This document shows, one piece after another, positions 33,501 through 38,930 of a stretch of DNA of 64,000 nt (within the stretch, counting starts at the first letter, position 1; the number at the start of each line of letters is the position of its first letter). The notes under the pieces were generated by a model that did no database searches, was not told where the DNA came from, and saw nothing but the letters and a program-made list of their open reading frames with translations. The stretch covers positions 68,720,222 through 68,784,221 of the forward strand of contig NC_030677.2 in the NCBI RefSeq assembly GCF_000004195.4. Direction: 5' to 3'. Position numbers and translations under genes: made by a program. Source of the stretch: Xenopus tropicalis. Taxonomy: Eukaryota; Chordata; Amphibia; Anura; Pipidae.

Positions 33501-33931
33501 CAGAGCATATGCAAATTAGGCAGATAACACCAACCTACAAAAACTGCTTTTAACAAATACTTTTTCAAATTTATAGAGATTATATTTATGCCTATTATGA
33601 TATATAGGACTACTTTCTTATTTGTATGTGATATTCAGAGCTTTCTTATTCTTTTATACATAATATCCATTTTGCTCATATTTACTAAGGAATGAACAGG
33701 ATGATCCCAATGAAAGAGCGCTCAAAGACAGAAGAGGACATCTTAAGAGCAGCCTTAAAACATAGTGGCAAGAAGCCTGGAAGTCATGGAGCCTCTGCTT
33801 CTGATGACTCAAATGGGCTCGAGTGGGAAAATGACTTTGTAAGTGCAGAAATGGATGACAATGGGAACTCTGAGTATGCAGGGTTTGTAAATCCAGTCAC
33901 AGAACTATCTGCTCAGCATCAGAATAGGTAA
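3428..33931 (+). CDS. AP1AR: AP-1 complex-associated regulatory protein (gadkin / gamma-BAR), ten coding exons
   Basis: Coding exons: 3428-3501, 12800-12848, 15868-15894, 16908-16933, 19325-19421, 26285-26383, 29784-29845, 30085-30155, 32880-33008 and 33690-33931. Every intron has AG/GT borders and phases join without a break, giving 291 residues against about 302 in human. I recognised it from the conserved blocks LALQEEKLKLEEEALYAAQR, LTPNTESSCDL and SKTEEDILRAAL. The N-terminus (MGICWTRCCG) has Gly2 and clustered cysteines that fit lipid anchoring to trans-Golgi/endosomal membranes. Exons 5-7 form a charged coiled coil. Two tryptophan-acidic motifs, LEWEDEE and LEWENDF, lie in the region that in mammalian gadkin binds AP-1 and Arp2/3. 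The family links AP-1 vesicles to kinesin-1 and restrains Arp2/3. Introns hold a DIRS element, a Tc1 element and many MITEs, but no exon is broken. Confidence 0.94.
4754..5261. mobile_element. T2-like MITE
   Basis: Begins TTAAAGGACAATGACAAG and ends CATTCTCCTTTAA, with TTAA at both sides. Its right TTAA (5258-5261) is also the left TTAA of the next MITE. Sits in AP1AR intron 1. Confidence 0.7.
5258..5694. mobile_element. T2-like MITE, GGAACAGTAACAC subfamily, copy 1
   Basis: Long foldback: the left end reads TTAAAGGAACAGTAACAC and the right end GGTGTTACTGTTCCTTTAA. The inner arms pair across a centre near 5475 (TTTTCTCC / GGAGAAAA). TTAA flanks fit the Xenopus T2 MITE family. Related copies lie at 9268, 41119 and 57525. 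Confidence 0.8.
6238..6995 (+). mobile_element. CR1-like LINE, 3' part with decayed ORF2 C-terminus
   Basis: The frame from 6238 gives EKDLGVFVDNKL, then LYRSLVRPYLEYMVQF and KDINELKRVQRRATKLV, the characteristic end of CR1/L2-type ORF2 downstream of the reverse transcriptase. A frameshift follows near 6550 and stops accumulate. The element ends with GGTTGAACTTGATGGAC and TGTAACTATGTAA, the conserved CR1 3' tail. It is a 5'-truncated dead copy, inserted in AP1AR intron 1. Confidence 0.8.
7256..8147. mobile_element. T2-like MITE interrupted by a second MITE
   Basis: Left end TTAAAGGAGAAAGAAAAG, right end GCCTTTCCTTCTCCTTTAA, with TTAA at both sides. A separate MITE is inserted at an internal TTAA (7650-8072). 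A related right half without that insertion is found at 12395-12571. Confidence 0.75.
7650..8072. mobile_element. Nested T2-like MITE
   Basis: A foldback whose arms carry CTAAGTCACTTGGGGGTGCC and its complement, flanked by TTAA at 7650-7653 and 8069-8072. Removing it and one TTAA restores the sequence at 12493. A truncated copy starts at 36425. Confidence 0.85.
9268..9692. mobile_element. T2-like MITE, GGAACAGTAACAC subfamily, copy 2
   Basis: Same terminal sequence and foldback as the copy at 5258, flanked by TTAA at 9268-9271 and 9689-9692. Confidence 0.8.
9693..10051. mobile_element. T2-like MITE, partial, inverted relative to the one at 7256
   Basis: Its right end (TCTGATAAAGCTTACTTAG through CCTTCTCCTTTAA, TTAA 10048-10051) is the reverse complement of the left end of the 7256 element. 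The left end is not visible, probably because the neighbouring MITE inserted there. Confidence 0.6.
10086..10502. mobile_element. TA-flanked MITE of the CAGGTATGGGACC family, diverged
   Basis: Left end CAGATGTAGGATTTATTATC and right end ATCCCATACCGG are mutated versions of the termini seen at 31518 and 47480, with TA on each side. Confidence 0.55.
10538..10876. mobile_element. Near-perfect palindromic MITE, TAA target (Harbinger-like)
   Basis: The 339-base element starts GGGCTCTGGTACACGGGGAG and reads almost identically on the opposite strand, centred near 10707. TAA flanks both sides (10535-10537, 10877-10879). Three-base TWA duplications are typical of PIF/Harbinger. It has no coding capacity; frames within it mirror each other. 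Relatives lie at 33062, 41813, 42104, 40745, 45423 and 45710. Confidence 0.88.
10880..11888. other. AP1AR intron 1, no feature recognised
   Basis: Unique-looking intronic sequence; no exon, RNA gene or clear repeat boundary identified. Confidence 0.5.
11889..12571. mobile_element. T2-like MITE with internal minisatellite
   Basis: Left end TTAAAGGATAAGGAAAG, right end GCCTTTCCCTCTCCTTTAA, TTAA on both sides. The right half is homologous to the 7256 element and preserves the intact TTAA site (12493-12496) into which the 7650 MITE inserted elsewhere. A CACCAGCACCTGCTTGCCGG unit is repeated three times between 12108 and 12300. Confidence 0.7.
12105..12300. repeat. Short minisatellite, three units
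   Basis: Three copies of CACCAGCACCTGCTTGCCGG separated by C/T-rich spacers, inside the MITE. Open frames in several phases cross it because stops are scarce in this biased sequence; none is a gene. Confidence 0.75.
12800..12848 (+). CDS. AP1AR: AP1AR coding exon 2
   Basis: Forty-nine bases after a TTCTTACAG acceptor encode SKYFKTTTRGEHFTIE, matching the family block between the glycine run and the FENLVESDE motif. The donor GTTGGT is weak but phase is kept. Confidence 0.9.
13481..15113 (+). mobile_element. Tc1/mariner element, nearly full length, inactive
   Basis: Long terminal inverted repeats (about 13481-13699 and 14898-15113) begin CAGTGGTGTGAAAAACTA, with a TA at each side. Between them is one transposase frame with a nonsense codon and a lost catalytic residue. 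It lies in AP1AR intron 2, in the same orientation as the gene. Confidence 0.92.
13873..14895 (+). pseudogene. Tc1-like transposase, one in-frame stop and a mutated catalytic Asp
   Basis: Cut-and-paste transposase of 340 codons, the usual Tc1 length. Residues 12-50 form the paired-like helix-turn-helix for binding the terminal repeats (GYKAISKALGLQRTTV), followed by the GRP-type linker RSGRPTKIT. The DDE domain has its second Asp in QQDNDPKHTSK and the Glu in LTPIEMLWHDLKK. The first catalytic position, normally WxDETK, reads WTNETK (codon 153, AAC), so Asp is Asn. Codon 146 (14308-14310) is TGA. Reading resumes in the same frame after that stop. Either change alone should abolish activity, so this is a fossil. 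Confidence 0.93.
15172..15361. mobile_element. TWA-target MITE, GGGCAAAGACACAC type
   Basis: Termini GGGCAAAGACACACTG and GTGTGTCTTCACTC are imperfect inverted repeats. It is flanked by TAA on the left and shares the TAA at 15362-15364 with the next MITE. Confidence 0.6.
15365..15811. mobile_element. Long palindromic MITE, GGGGCTGATTTAC family, TAA target
   Basis: A 447-base foldback starting GGGGCTGATTTACTTACCC and ending in its complement, with TAA on both sides (15362-15364, 15812-15814). The centre near 15590 contains TTACGC/GCGTAA runs. It ends 56 bases before AP1AR exon 3. Relatives lie at 36482, 27605 and 31803. Confidence 0.85.
15868..15894 (+). CDS. AP1AR: AP1AR coding micro-exon 3
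   Basis: A 27-base exon encodes FENLVESDE, between a CTTGTAG acceptor with a pyrimidine tract and a GTGAGT donor. Confidence 0.9.
16045..16407. mobile_element. T2-like MITE, partial (GTGACAGG subfamily)
   Basis: Homologous to the right two thirds of the complete element at 28094 (shared blocks include ATTCAGAACTTC and GTCCACAAAATGG). It ends at GGGTGACAGGTC; the left end is missing. Confidence 0.6.
16908..16933 (+). CDS. AP1AR: AP1AR coding micro-exon 4
   Basis: A 26-base exon encodes GESPGSSI and two bases of the next codon, between TTATCAG and GTAAGC. The preceding 27-base exon makes a pair of micro-exons 1.0 kb apart. Confidence 0.9.
17535..18065. repeat. Long imperfect inverted repeat
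   Basis: The left arm (about 17535-17770) and right arm (about 17840-18065) are mutual complements. Examples are TATATCAGATTTAGATTCAC near 17694 against its complement near 17871, and CATATACACGTGCAT against ATGTACGTGTATATGG. The ~70-base centre is unpaired. Probably an old foldback element; it lies in AP1AR intron 4. Confidence 0.7.
18631..19140. mobile_element. T2-like MITE, TTCACCTTTAA subfamily
   Basis: Left end TTAAAAGGAATGTTCACC. Internal blocks GACCAATTGCAGTGTTGCTA and GGGTCAGTGATCCC are shared with copies at 34707-35247 and 62450-62846. The right end is degraded. Confidence 0.6.
19325..19421 (+). CDS. AP1AR: AP1AR coding exon 5
   Basis: Encodes RPLSEEEVFDLKEKHYDSIT followed by ERQRTDDIRLQNE, the start of the coiled-coil part of the protein. 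The donor is GTAATA. The DIRS element begins 213 bases downstream, in intron 5. Confidence 0.93.
19635..19780 (+). repeat. DIRS left inverted terminal repeat
   Basis: Begins TTTCTCTTACAGGTGTC. Pairs with the right repeat from the ATGGTCCC block inward; its outer tip differs from the right tip and is matched only in the internal complementary region. Confidence 0.88.
20643..22103 (+). CDS. DIRS gag-like protein
   Basis: A 486-residue frame from the ATG at 20643; the frame is also open slightly upstream but without an ATG. Near residue 20 it has a cysteine cluster, CARCCKRLP, followed by LCSSCSK, a zinc-ribbon-like pair. The middle is acidic and Ser-rich (SLSEGEISSDGPDD). The C-terminus is basic (RRGRFFRPRGSKVSSS), suitable for nucleic-acid binding. 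Position before the reverse transcriptase and this composition mark it as the DIRS structural protein; there is no enzyme motif. The frame is intact. The next frame overlaps its end, so the downstream product is probably made by frameshift or reinitiation. Confidence 0.82.
   Translation: MAEGIPEGPFSRGASSSSKVKYLACARCCKRLPSGRKEPLCSSCSKIPAETQSQAPDVPLPPSSELTGGDPTPALALDAQVQASSSQQDPPLWAAQLSTGIPKLAACLDKLLDRLDREEPHPPKSLKRQALLRLDDYSDSESLHASATWEDHSLSEGEISSDGPDDPEDASRSSPEAIDALIASVMTCLDLKTPESSLESSASLFKRQKKTASVFPSHDQLDSLIQAEWDHPERRFQTSRRFQRSYPFPQETLERWSTPPLVDAPVSRLSKNTALPVPDSSSFKDPMDKKMEGFLRATFTSAGESLRPTLASAWVSRAVQTWSNSLLEGISSGSSRQELSRLASQIRDANEYLCEASLDSAQAISRTSALAVAARHSLWLKLWSADMSSKKSLTTLPFKGKLLFGPELDKIISQATGGKSTFLPQPRTRPSFRRGRFFRPRGSKVSSSRDSSTQNPAGKPRFQARTKYSWQGRRPQSKPADKSSST
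22105..23991 (+). pseudogene. DIRS reverse transcriptase-RNase H polyprotein with one nonsense codon
   Basis: Open from the gag end without its own ATG; the N-terminal part reads VGGRLHQFREAWLRLT and VVSFGYRLEF. The reverse transcriptase fingers (GSFRPILDLKKLN) and DIKDAYLHVPI precede the catalytic YLDD at 22726-22737. RNase H follows with TDASLKGWGAVL, the Glu in LEIRAVRLAL, QSDNATTVAYLN and the last Asp in NWQADYLSR. The C-terminal segment (VDLMASRLN through FPPLPLLPRVI) matches the methyltransferase-like extension of DIRS polyproteins. A TGA at 22402-22404 lies between LVPK and DGSFRPI. It is probably a decayed CGA or similar codon; the rest is intact. Confidence 0.9.
23943..25010 (+). CDS. 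DIRS tyrosine recombinase, catalytic Arg replaced
   Basis: This frame overlaps the end of the polymerase frame by 49 bases. An N-terminal helical DNA-binding domain (TYHRVWRIFKDWC) leads into the catalytic domain: first Arg in SSARRVSEIS (24441-24446), HxxR box in LRAHSTWGISTSWA, and nucleophilic Tyr in FTKFYRFE (24939-24941). The second box should read H-x-x-R, but the last position is Trp (TGG, 24840-24842), a one-base change from CGG. The enzyme inserts the circular DNA by recombination; losing this Arg should prevent strand cleavage. The first ATG is at 24033, so the exact start is uncertain. Confidence 0.88.
   Translation, partial: PGPGIPEFDGLALESLVLQRKGFSPEVIRTMMAARRPVSSRTYHRVWRIFKDWCDTEGYSFQTFSLPRLLSFLQSGLSKGLSLGSLKSQISALSVLFQRRLAILPDIATFLQGVSRLRPPFRDPIPPWDLNLVLTVLQGPPFEPLGSIPLAWLTWKTVFLLAISSARRVSEISALSHLQPYLVFHADRAVLRTLPSFVPKVGSSFHINQDITIPSFCPQPSSPKEVALHALDPVRALKFYLNRTKDIRQSSALFIVPAGPQKGSPASKATLSRWIREAIRRAYIARGKQPPLHLRAHSTWGISTSWAFRNRASAEQVCRAATWSSIHSFTKFYRFEIFAASDAHFGRKVLQAAVT
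25056..25160. repeat. DIRS internal complementary region
   Basis: Carries the complements of both element tips fused at a shared AAA near 25096. In the DIRS model it templates joining of the ends into a circle. It lies just past the recombinase stop. Confidence 0.85.
25241..25431 (-). repeat. DIRS right inverted terminal repeat
   Basis: Starts AAAACTGGCGCTCTAAGG and ends AAAATCTCCTTTT. It is about 45 bases longer than the left repeat because of a distinct outer tip. Confidence 0.88.
26285..26383 (+). CDS. AP1AR: AP1AR coding exon 6
   Basis: Encodes the most conserved coiled-coil block (33 residues, rich in Glu, Lys, Gln and Ala; it opens LALQEEKLKLEEEAL). Acceptor ATATGCAG, donor GTGAGG. 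Confidence 0.95.
26520..26570. repeat. TG/TA simple repeat
   Basis: A (TG)n run passes into TATG repeats, in AP1AR intron 6. Confidence 0.8.
26610..26954. mobile_element. MITE with GGTGGCCATA termini
   Basis: Left TAAAGGTGGCCATA and right TATGGCTACCTTTA are inverted. Sequence resembling an older repeat (AGTGCTGTACAAT before; GTCCCTGCCCTGTAAAGCTT after, near 27060) lies on both sides, so it probably interrupted that repeat. Confidence 0.55.
27369..27412. mobile_element. T2-like MITE left-end fragment
   Basis: TTAAAGGAGAAGGAAAGC followed by AACTAAGTAAGCTTTATCAG, the left end of the 7256 family, without a matching right end nearby. Confidence 0.55.
27605..27850. mobile_element. Palindromic MITE, GGGGCGTATTTATTATGC type
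   Basis: A 246-base foldback whose ends GGGGCGTATTTATTATGC and GCATAATAAATATGCCCC are perfect complements. It belongs with the GGGGC-ATTTACT-like elements at 15365 and 36482. AP1AR intron 6. Confidence 0.75.
28094..28618. mobile_element. T2-like MITE, GTGACAGG subfamily, complete
   Basis: Left TTAAAGTGGACCTGTCAC, right GTGACAGGTGCTCTTTAA, TTAA on both sides. A short inner palindrome (TATGCCTTAGGCATA) lies at 28255-28269. Partial copies at 16045 and 37021. Confidence 0.75.
29784..29845 (+). CDS. AP1AR: AP1AR coding exon 7
   Basis: Encodes QHRLQWIKQRALAAKNGEDA plus two bases. This is the least conserved exon compared with mammals, but it has good splice borders and correct phase at both ends. 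Confidence 0.85.
30085..30155 (+). CDS. AP1AR: AP1AR coding exon 8
   Basis: Encodes SVSEDFETYLQNLKSQYGAF and RSS, matching the family DDFESxLxNMKSQYxxFRSSR block. Only 239 bases of intron separate it from exon 7. Confidence 0.92.
30348..30611. mobile_element. MITE with GGCTAATGC termini
   Basis: Left GGCTAATGCTTCACG and right CGTGTGGCATTAGCC are inverted repeats, with TTA on the left and TTG on the right. AP1AR intron 8. Confidence 0.6.
31518..31767. mobile_element. TA-target MITE, CAGGTATGGGACC family
   Basis: Ends CAGGTATGGGACCTGTTATC and GGTCCTATACCTG are inverted; TA on both sides (31516-31517, 31768-31769) suggests a Tc1/mariner-type target. Longer relative at 47480. AP1AR intron 8. 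Confidence 0.75.
31803..32241. mobile_element. MITE of the GGGGC-ATTTA-like group, diverged
   Basis: Left GGGCAGATTTATGAAAGCAC and right AATGAATGGGCCCC with TAA/TTA flanks. Internal GAAAATTCG/CGAAAATATTG tracts resemble the elements at 15365 and 36482. Confidence 0.55.
32880..33008 (+). CDS. AP1AR: AP1AR coding exon 9
   Basis: Encodes the serine/threonine-rich segment with LTPNTESSCDL, TKTKSTSGNDD and the first tryptophan-acidic motif LEWEDEE. A palindromic MITE begins only 54 bases past its donor. Confidence 0.95.
33062..33390. mobile_element. Near-perfect palindromic MITE in AP1AR intron 9
   Basis: Same family as 10538; starts GGGCTCTGGCACACGGGGAG, with TAA on both sides (33059-33061, 33391-33393). 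It fills about half of the 681-base intron and begins 54 bases after the exon 9 donor. Confidence 0.88.
33690..33931 (+). CDS. AP1AR: AP1AR terminal coding exon 10
   Basis: Encodes GMNRMIPMKERSKTEEDILR and continues through the second tryptophan-acidic motif LEWENDF to the end HQNR, stop TAA at 33929-33931. Mammalian AP1AR ends in a comparable QQTR-stop. The last codon and stop overlap a donor-like AG|GTAAAG at 33927/33928, which allows an alternative tail. Confidence 0.93.
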
Positions 33932-34180
33932 AGACACTCGCTCATAAATATATTAATGACCAAACAGATGAAGATTCTCCTTCCTTATGGATTACAATGA
34001 ATGTACACTTTTTCTTGGAGCCTTCATTTTTTTTTTTTTTTTTTTTAAATGATAAAAGGGAGATTGGTAGAAAGGTGGAAAGTTTTAAAAAGAACAAGTG
34101 CAATTTTCACTGTTTTTAATTTCCTTTTATTGTGACGGGTCCATCTAGTTAGTATTTGCTGCTTTTTGTCTAGGATCACT

Positions 34181-34186
34181 AATAAA
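34181..34186 (+). terminator. AP1AR: Candidate AP1AR polyadenylation signal
   Basis: AATAAA about 250 bases after the stop, the first canonical hexamer downstream. A long T tract (34029-34047) lies between. Whether it is the main site cannot be judged here. Confidence 0.45.
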
Positions 34187-34706
34187 TTATCTGCACTAAG
34201 TGAAAACTTAATATTTTGTTAGGCAGTTTGCACTTTTATTTCTTCTATGGAAGTGGGTGTACTTACACTAATGCATTGTTGTTGCTGCTCATTTAGAATA
34301 ATATAAATAGGCACACAGATAATTATCCTCTACACGGTTAAACAATGCAGGAACCACAACAAGTTCTACCTACAGTGGGCTGAGAATTCCAACTCTGCCA
34401 GGGGATTCTGGGAATTGAGGTTCAGCAGTATCAAGCCCATCCCACTTGCAGATCCCTTCTCCTCCAAAAACATAGAACATACTGTCGTTAGAAGTTTGCA
34501 TCAGCCAGCTGTAATTCACCCAAATGGTTTAGTCTCTTTCGTTCTTGTGTATGCTTTACTATGTAGTGTACATTGGCTGAGAGAAATGCAAACACTGTTG
34601 TCCTTCATATCAGAGACAAAGCCTAATTTTGTTGTCTACCAATGTGTTTTATTTATACAAACCTTATGTACCTACAGTTATGTTTCAAGGACCAGCAGAA
34701 GGGCAC

Positions 34707-35247
34707 TTAAAGGACATGTAAACCAAACCCAAAAATGTAATCCGTGAACAGCCTCTTTGAAATCTTTCAATACCTGCTACACTGGTTGTCCAGAGGTTAA
34801 TAGTAAGGCTGCAGCATCTCCTTAATCACTTAGATTTCTTTCTCCTTCTGTAACCCACTCACCCCCCTCCCTCAGGAATTTGCTTTGACTTCTGGCTTGT
34901 GGGCATGCTCAGTTGTTCTCAGCTCAAATTACTAAACACACCCTCCAGTCTAGCAGCCAATGAAGAGGTGGAATTGCAGGCAGTGGTTGAAATGAGAGAC
35001 TGGAATATGAAAAGGAGAGAGACATAATAGAAATATAAGTAATAAAAGTTAACAACAAAAGTATAGTCCCAAAGAGCAATAGTTTTTTGGCTGTTGGAAT
35101 CGGTGACCCCCATCTGAGCTAGATGAGATGTAGAAGAGGAGAGTAAATAAATAAAAAAATATTAAAATAAAGACCAACTGCAGAGTTGCTAAGAATAGGA
35201 CATTCTATAACATACAACGTTAACTTGAAGGTGAATCATCCCTTTAA
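34707..35247. mobile_element. Chimeric T2-like MITE
   Basis: Left end TTAAAGGACATGTAAACC, right end GAAGGTGAATCATCCCTTTAA, TTAA on both sides. The right half matches the 18631/62450 subfamily while the left end is another subfamily, so this is a recombinant or two truncated copies. Confidence 0.55.
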
Positions 35248-35824
35248 CATGCATGCGCTTTTTGAAGTGTGTGCTGATAAGAATTAAACTCAGAAACCCA
35301 GTTCTGCAAAGTACCATGAAAGGGTTAACACTGCCTCACTCGTGAGCTCTGGGTATTGACTCTACAATAATTTATAAGGCCAAAAAGAAATCGTTCTCTG
35401 CCTTTATCCATCTTTAAAGGGACTATTTTATTTCTTGTGGTGTCTGGGTATTTGTATCAGGCAACACCAAAAGCACTACCAGTTGGCTGATATTGCACAA
35501 AGCGGGTACATAATATTTACACAGTAATATGCAACCTTATATATTTACTGTCTACATAAGTCTAATGCCAGTGTAGCAGCTGATTCTTGGCCTGCGTTTT
35601 TCTACAGGCCAAGAATCAGCCCCATCTAGAATTCGCCTAAGAAAAAATAACCCATGTTACAGGTAGCGGCTAAAGAAAAATTATAGGTGTTCCATGCACC
35701 ACATTCTGACCACAATATCCTCACAAATTCTTGGAATATACATGAGCCTGCACATACTGATTTTGGACACAAGGGATTCAGAGTTGTTTATCTGTTTAAT
35801 TAGTATAGTAAAGCAAAGACTTAA

Positions 35825-36101
35825 GGTCCCCATACACGGGCCGATTCTAGCTGCCAATATCGGTCCCTTAGACCGATTCGGCAGCTAATCAGCCCGTGTA
35901 GGGCACTACCGACGGGCCTGCCCGACCGATATCTGGCCTGAAATCGGCCAGATATCGATCGGACAGGTTAAAAAATCTAGTCGGATCGGCTTGTTGATGC
36001 GTTCCCCGGACCAACTTTGCCTATACCCGTCGTTATAATTCGATCGTTTGCCCCCCAGATTGAATTAGCCTGGCGAGTGGATCTGAAGGTGTATGGGCAC
36101 C
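35825..36101. mobile_element. MITE with GGTCCCCATACACGGG termini
   Basis: Left GGTCCCCATACACGGGCCGA and right GTGTATGGGCACC are imperfect inverted repeats. Inner short palindromes (GATATCTGGCC...GGCCAGATATC) lie near 35928-35957. Confidence 0.55.
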
Positions 36102-36424
36102 TACAGTCCATAATGAACTTTCTTCATCATCCTTTGCAGACTTCTATTGCAACACACCCATTTGAAAGAAGTACTGTTTTTGACCATGTCATAAAAGTCC
36201 CTTTCTCTATTTATAATGGGCAAACTATAACCACATGCAGAAGCTGTGTAAAATATGAGTCACTTTGATGGGAAGCAGAATTTTTTGGAACACAAATATA
36301 AAATACTGATAAAGGTAACCTAGCTCTTCCTCCACAATTTCTATTGTATCAAGACCACTTTGGCATTTTTCTCCAATAAATGGAATATTAATAATCACTG
36401 TGCCTAGCAGTTTAAATTTTTTCC

Positions 36425-36480
36425 TTAAAGGAGGAGGAAAGGCTAAGTCACTTGGGGGTGCCAAAATGTTAGGCACTCTT
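36425..36480. mobile_element. T2-like MITE left fragment
   Basis: TTAAAGGAGGAGGAAAGGC and GGGGGTGCCAAAATGTTAGG match the left arm of the 7650 element. The fragment is cut by the next MITE. Confidence 0.65.
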
Positions 36481-36481
36481 A

Positions 36482-37020
36482 GGGGCACATTTACTAATCC
36501 ACGAACAGTCCGAAGGCGTCCGAATGCGGTTTTTTCGTAATGATCGGTATTTTGCGATTTTTTTCGTAAATTGTCGTGACTTTTTCGTAGCCATTCCGAC
36601 TGTTTCGCAAAATGTCGCGACTTTTTCGTAGCGTTACGACTTGCGCGAATTGTCGCGACTTTTTCGTAGCCTTCGCACCAAGTACGAACGTTTCGGATTC
36701 ATTCAAGCTTCAGTATCGTGACTTTTCTTGGGCCAGGTTGGAGCTGCAGAGTGCCATTGAGTCCTATGGGAGGCTTCCAAAATCATGCTAAGTCTGAAAG
36801 TTTTGCCCGCAGTTAACGAGCGCTCAATACGAAAAAGTCGCGACAAGATACGAGCAAATCGTAATGGCTACGAAAAAGTCGCGACTTTTCGCGCAAGTCG
36901 TAATGGTTACGAAAAAGTTGCGACAATTTACGAAAAGTTGTAAAGGCAACGAAAAAATTGCAAAATGTTGATTTTCCAATCTGAATTTTTCCAATTCGGA
37001 TTCGTGGGTTAGTAAATCAG
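36482..37020. mobile_element. Long foldback MITE, GGGGC-ATTTAC family, right end truncated
   Basis: Starts GGGGCACATTTACTAATCC and ends GGGTTAGTAAATCAG without the final GCCCC. Arms with repeated TACGAAAAAGTCGCGAC pair across a centre near 36750. Confidence 0.7.
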
Positions 37021-37190
37021 GTGGACGTCACCCACTCATAACCTGTATTACAAAAGTCCTTTTCAAATTAAATAATCTCAAAATCTTTATTAAACATCCA
37101 TACCTGTAAAACATAGTTAAAAATCTGAGCTATCATATTTTACCTGCCCTGCAGGGCAAGCAGTTACTTTCATTTTCCATTTTTCCTTTG
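37021..37190. mobile_element. T2-like MITE left part (GTGACAGG subfamily)
   Basis: GTGGACGTCACCCACTCATA then ACCTGCCCTGCAGGGC and CAGTTACTTTCATTTTCC match the left third of 28094. It abuts the truncated foldback directly. Confidence 0.55.
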
Positions 37191-37659
37191 CATTAAAAAA
37201 AAAATTTAAAAAAAGGAATATGGAGCAAAATTTACACTTCAGATGGGATTCTTATGAAATGATTATTTGCTATAATGTATCTGCTGAATCTGGAGCGACT
37301 GGGGAAATGTTTTATCAAGCAATATTGCTATAACAATACAATATTAATGTTTGTGAGTGTTTGTAATTGGGAAAGGCCAATGCTCCATTCTACATTAATG
37401 CTCATGATATGCTCCTGACCATAAATACTTGGTTCTAACCCCCAGGTGGCTAGTCTATTTGTCCACTCTCTTTCCCTGTGTACTGTGCAACTTTTTTTTG
37501 ATCCAAACATCAAACTTTTTAAAAAAAAAAAAAAAAACAAGAGGAGTGACCACATGGGGTAACAGCAAAGTCACGGGAGGGGGGGGTTATGAGGTAGGAA
37601 GAGTTCATATTATGGGGTGCACCATTAAGCAAAGTAGAATAACTCTGGGGACCACTGAC

Positions 37660-37740
37660 CCCAACTACATCACATACTTATTGTACAGCACTGCGGAATA
37701 TGTTGGCGCTTTATAAATAAATGTTAATATTAATAATACG
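37660..37740. repeat. Dispersed LINE/SINE 3' tail-like sequence
   Basis: TATTGTACAGCACTGCGGAA followed by TTGGCGCTTTATAAATAAAT and ATTAATAAT is a familiar amphibian/fish retroposon tail. Only the 3' end is seen; family not assigned. Confidence 0.45.
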
Positions 37741-38385
37741 TTAAGAATGATGTGTTAAGGATTGCTATGCAGATTATTTATAGTTATAACATCTCAAAGT
37801 TTAATACAAACACCTTACAGCTATACTTACACATGTTTTCAGAGGAAAAATTCAGAAGAAAAATTGTTTTTATAACAGCAAAGTCACCTTACTGAGTATA
37901 AGTCATTCCTTCAGGTTAAAGTGATTCTGTACAATGTTAACAGTAGGGTATTGTTATACTATATCTGATTATTTTTTTTTTTTTTTTAATTAAAATACTG
38001 TTTGGCAGGATAGGTTTCCCGGGAGTATTTTGACACAGTGTTGCATAAACTTCTAAAAACTGCATTTGGAGTCAATACACAAATAGCACACTAATTACTG
38101 AAGGCAGTGTTGTCAGTGGCCTTTCCATTTACTTGAATGTGCCTCTGCCAGCTCCATCTGACTCTAGCATCTCATGACAACAATCTGTTATGAGTACATA
38201 ACTATAGAGGTGGCAGCCCCTGCAGCTGTTGGGGGGGGGGGGGTCCCTTGGGGACCGATAATCCTTACATGTTTATGAAAAAATGTCTTATTTCCAAAGT
38301 TAAGGGAAGGGGCCTACAATGAATTGGCCTGGTAGCCTTTCTAGTTACACCACCATTTTGTGGTATAGAATTTTAAGTTACAAAT

Positions 38386-38919
38386 TTAATATTCATTCTC
38401 ATCAATTTCAACAGCATTTAGGGTTCCACATTCTGGAATTGGCTGCATAGTTGGTATAAAACTGTCCTGAACAAGGGACACGTGGGATTTTTCACAGCAT
38501 ATTTCAAACTTCTCATCACAGTCTCCTCTTTCGATTACTGCTAATATCTGAAAGTCTCCGAAGCGGATCATACACTTTGGTGGAAGTTCAATCTTGTTGA
38601 GATAATCCAATTCCAGGTTGTCCACATAAAGTTTGTTTTTTTTGCTTAAGTTCTTTATCTCAATGGCGGTAGTGGAGCAGTTGAAATGCTTGAAGAACTG
38701 CAAGTTGAATTGAATCCGGGAGACTCTGTTACTAAGCAAAGGATAGCGGCAAACATTATAGTCGCGTCCAAAGGCCACAACCGCATCTGCTTTTATTTCT
38801 TCTTTACGGCTAAAATTGATGCCTCTGAAGAGTTTTTGATCTTGGTGATTTGGATGATACATGGTGAGGGTTAAACAAGTGAGCGTCTGCTCTGTGTCCA
38901 CATTTAATGTTTCATCCAT
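38386..38919 (-). CDS. TIFA: TRAF-interacting protein with forkhead-associated domain
   Basis: A 177-residue protein in one exon. Residues 1-16 ([16 protein letters not shown]) keep Thr9, the site that ALPK1 phosphorylates in human TIFA when bacterial ADP-heptose is sensed. A forkhead-associated domain spans about 45-125, with the phosphopeptide-binding FGRD (50-53), NRVSRIQF (64-71) and [13 protein letters not shown] (89-101). Phospho-Thr9 of one molecule binds this domain of another and drives oligomers. The C-terminal VEIDENEY resembles the TRAF6-binding end of mammalian TIFA (EMDEN). The ATG is preceded two bases upstream by an intron acceptor (CCTGTTTAG), so the 5' UTR is spliced. Cytosolic adaptor for NF-kappaB signalling. 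It lies tail-to-tail with AP1AR, as in human. Confidence 0.95.
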   Translation of the reverse strand: MDETLNVDTEQTLTCLTLTMYHPNHQDQKLFRGINFSRKEEIKADAVVAFGRDYNVCRYPLLSNRVSRIQFNLQFFKHFNCSTTAIEIKNLSKKNKLYVDNLELDYLNKIELPPKCMIRFGDFQILAVIERGDCDEKFEICCEKSHVSLVQDSFIPTMQPIPECGTLNAVEIDENEY

Positions 38920-38930
38920 TTCTAAACAGG
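38920..38930 (-). promoter_or_regulatory. TIFA: Splice acceptor before the TIFA coding exon
   Basis: On the - strand a long pyrimidine tract ends in CCTGTTTAG, followed by AAATG. The coding exon therefore begins at 38921, and at least one 5' non-coding exon lies upstream at higher coordinates. Confidence 0.75.
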
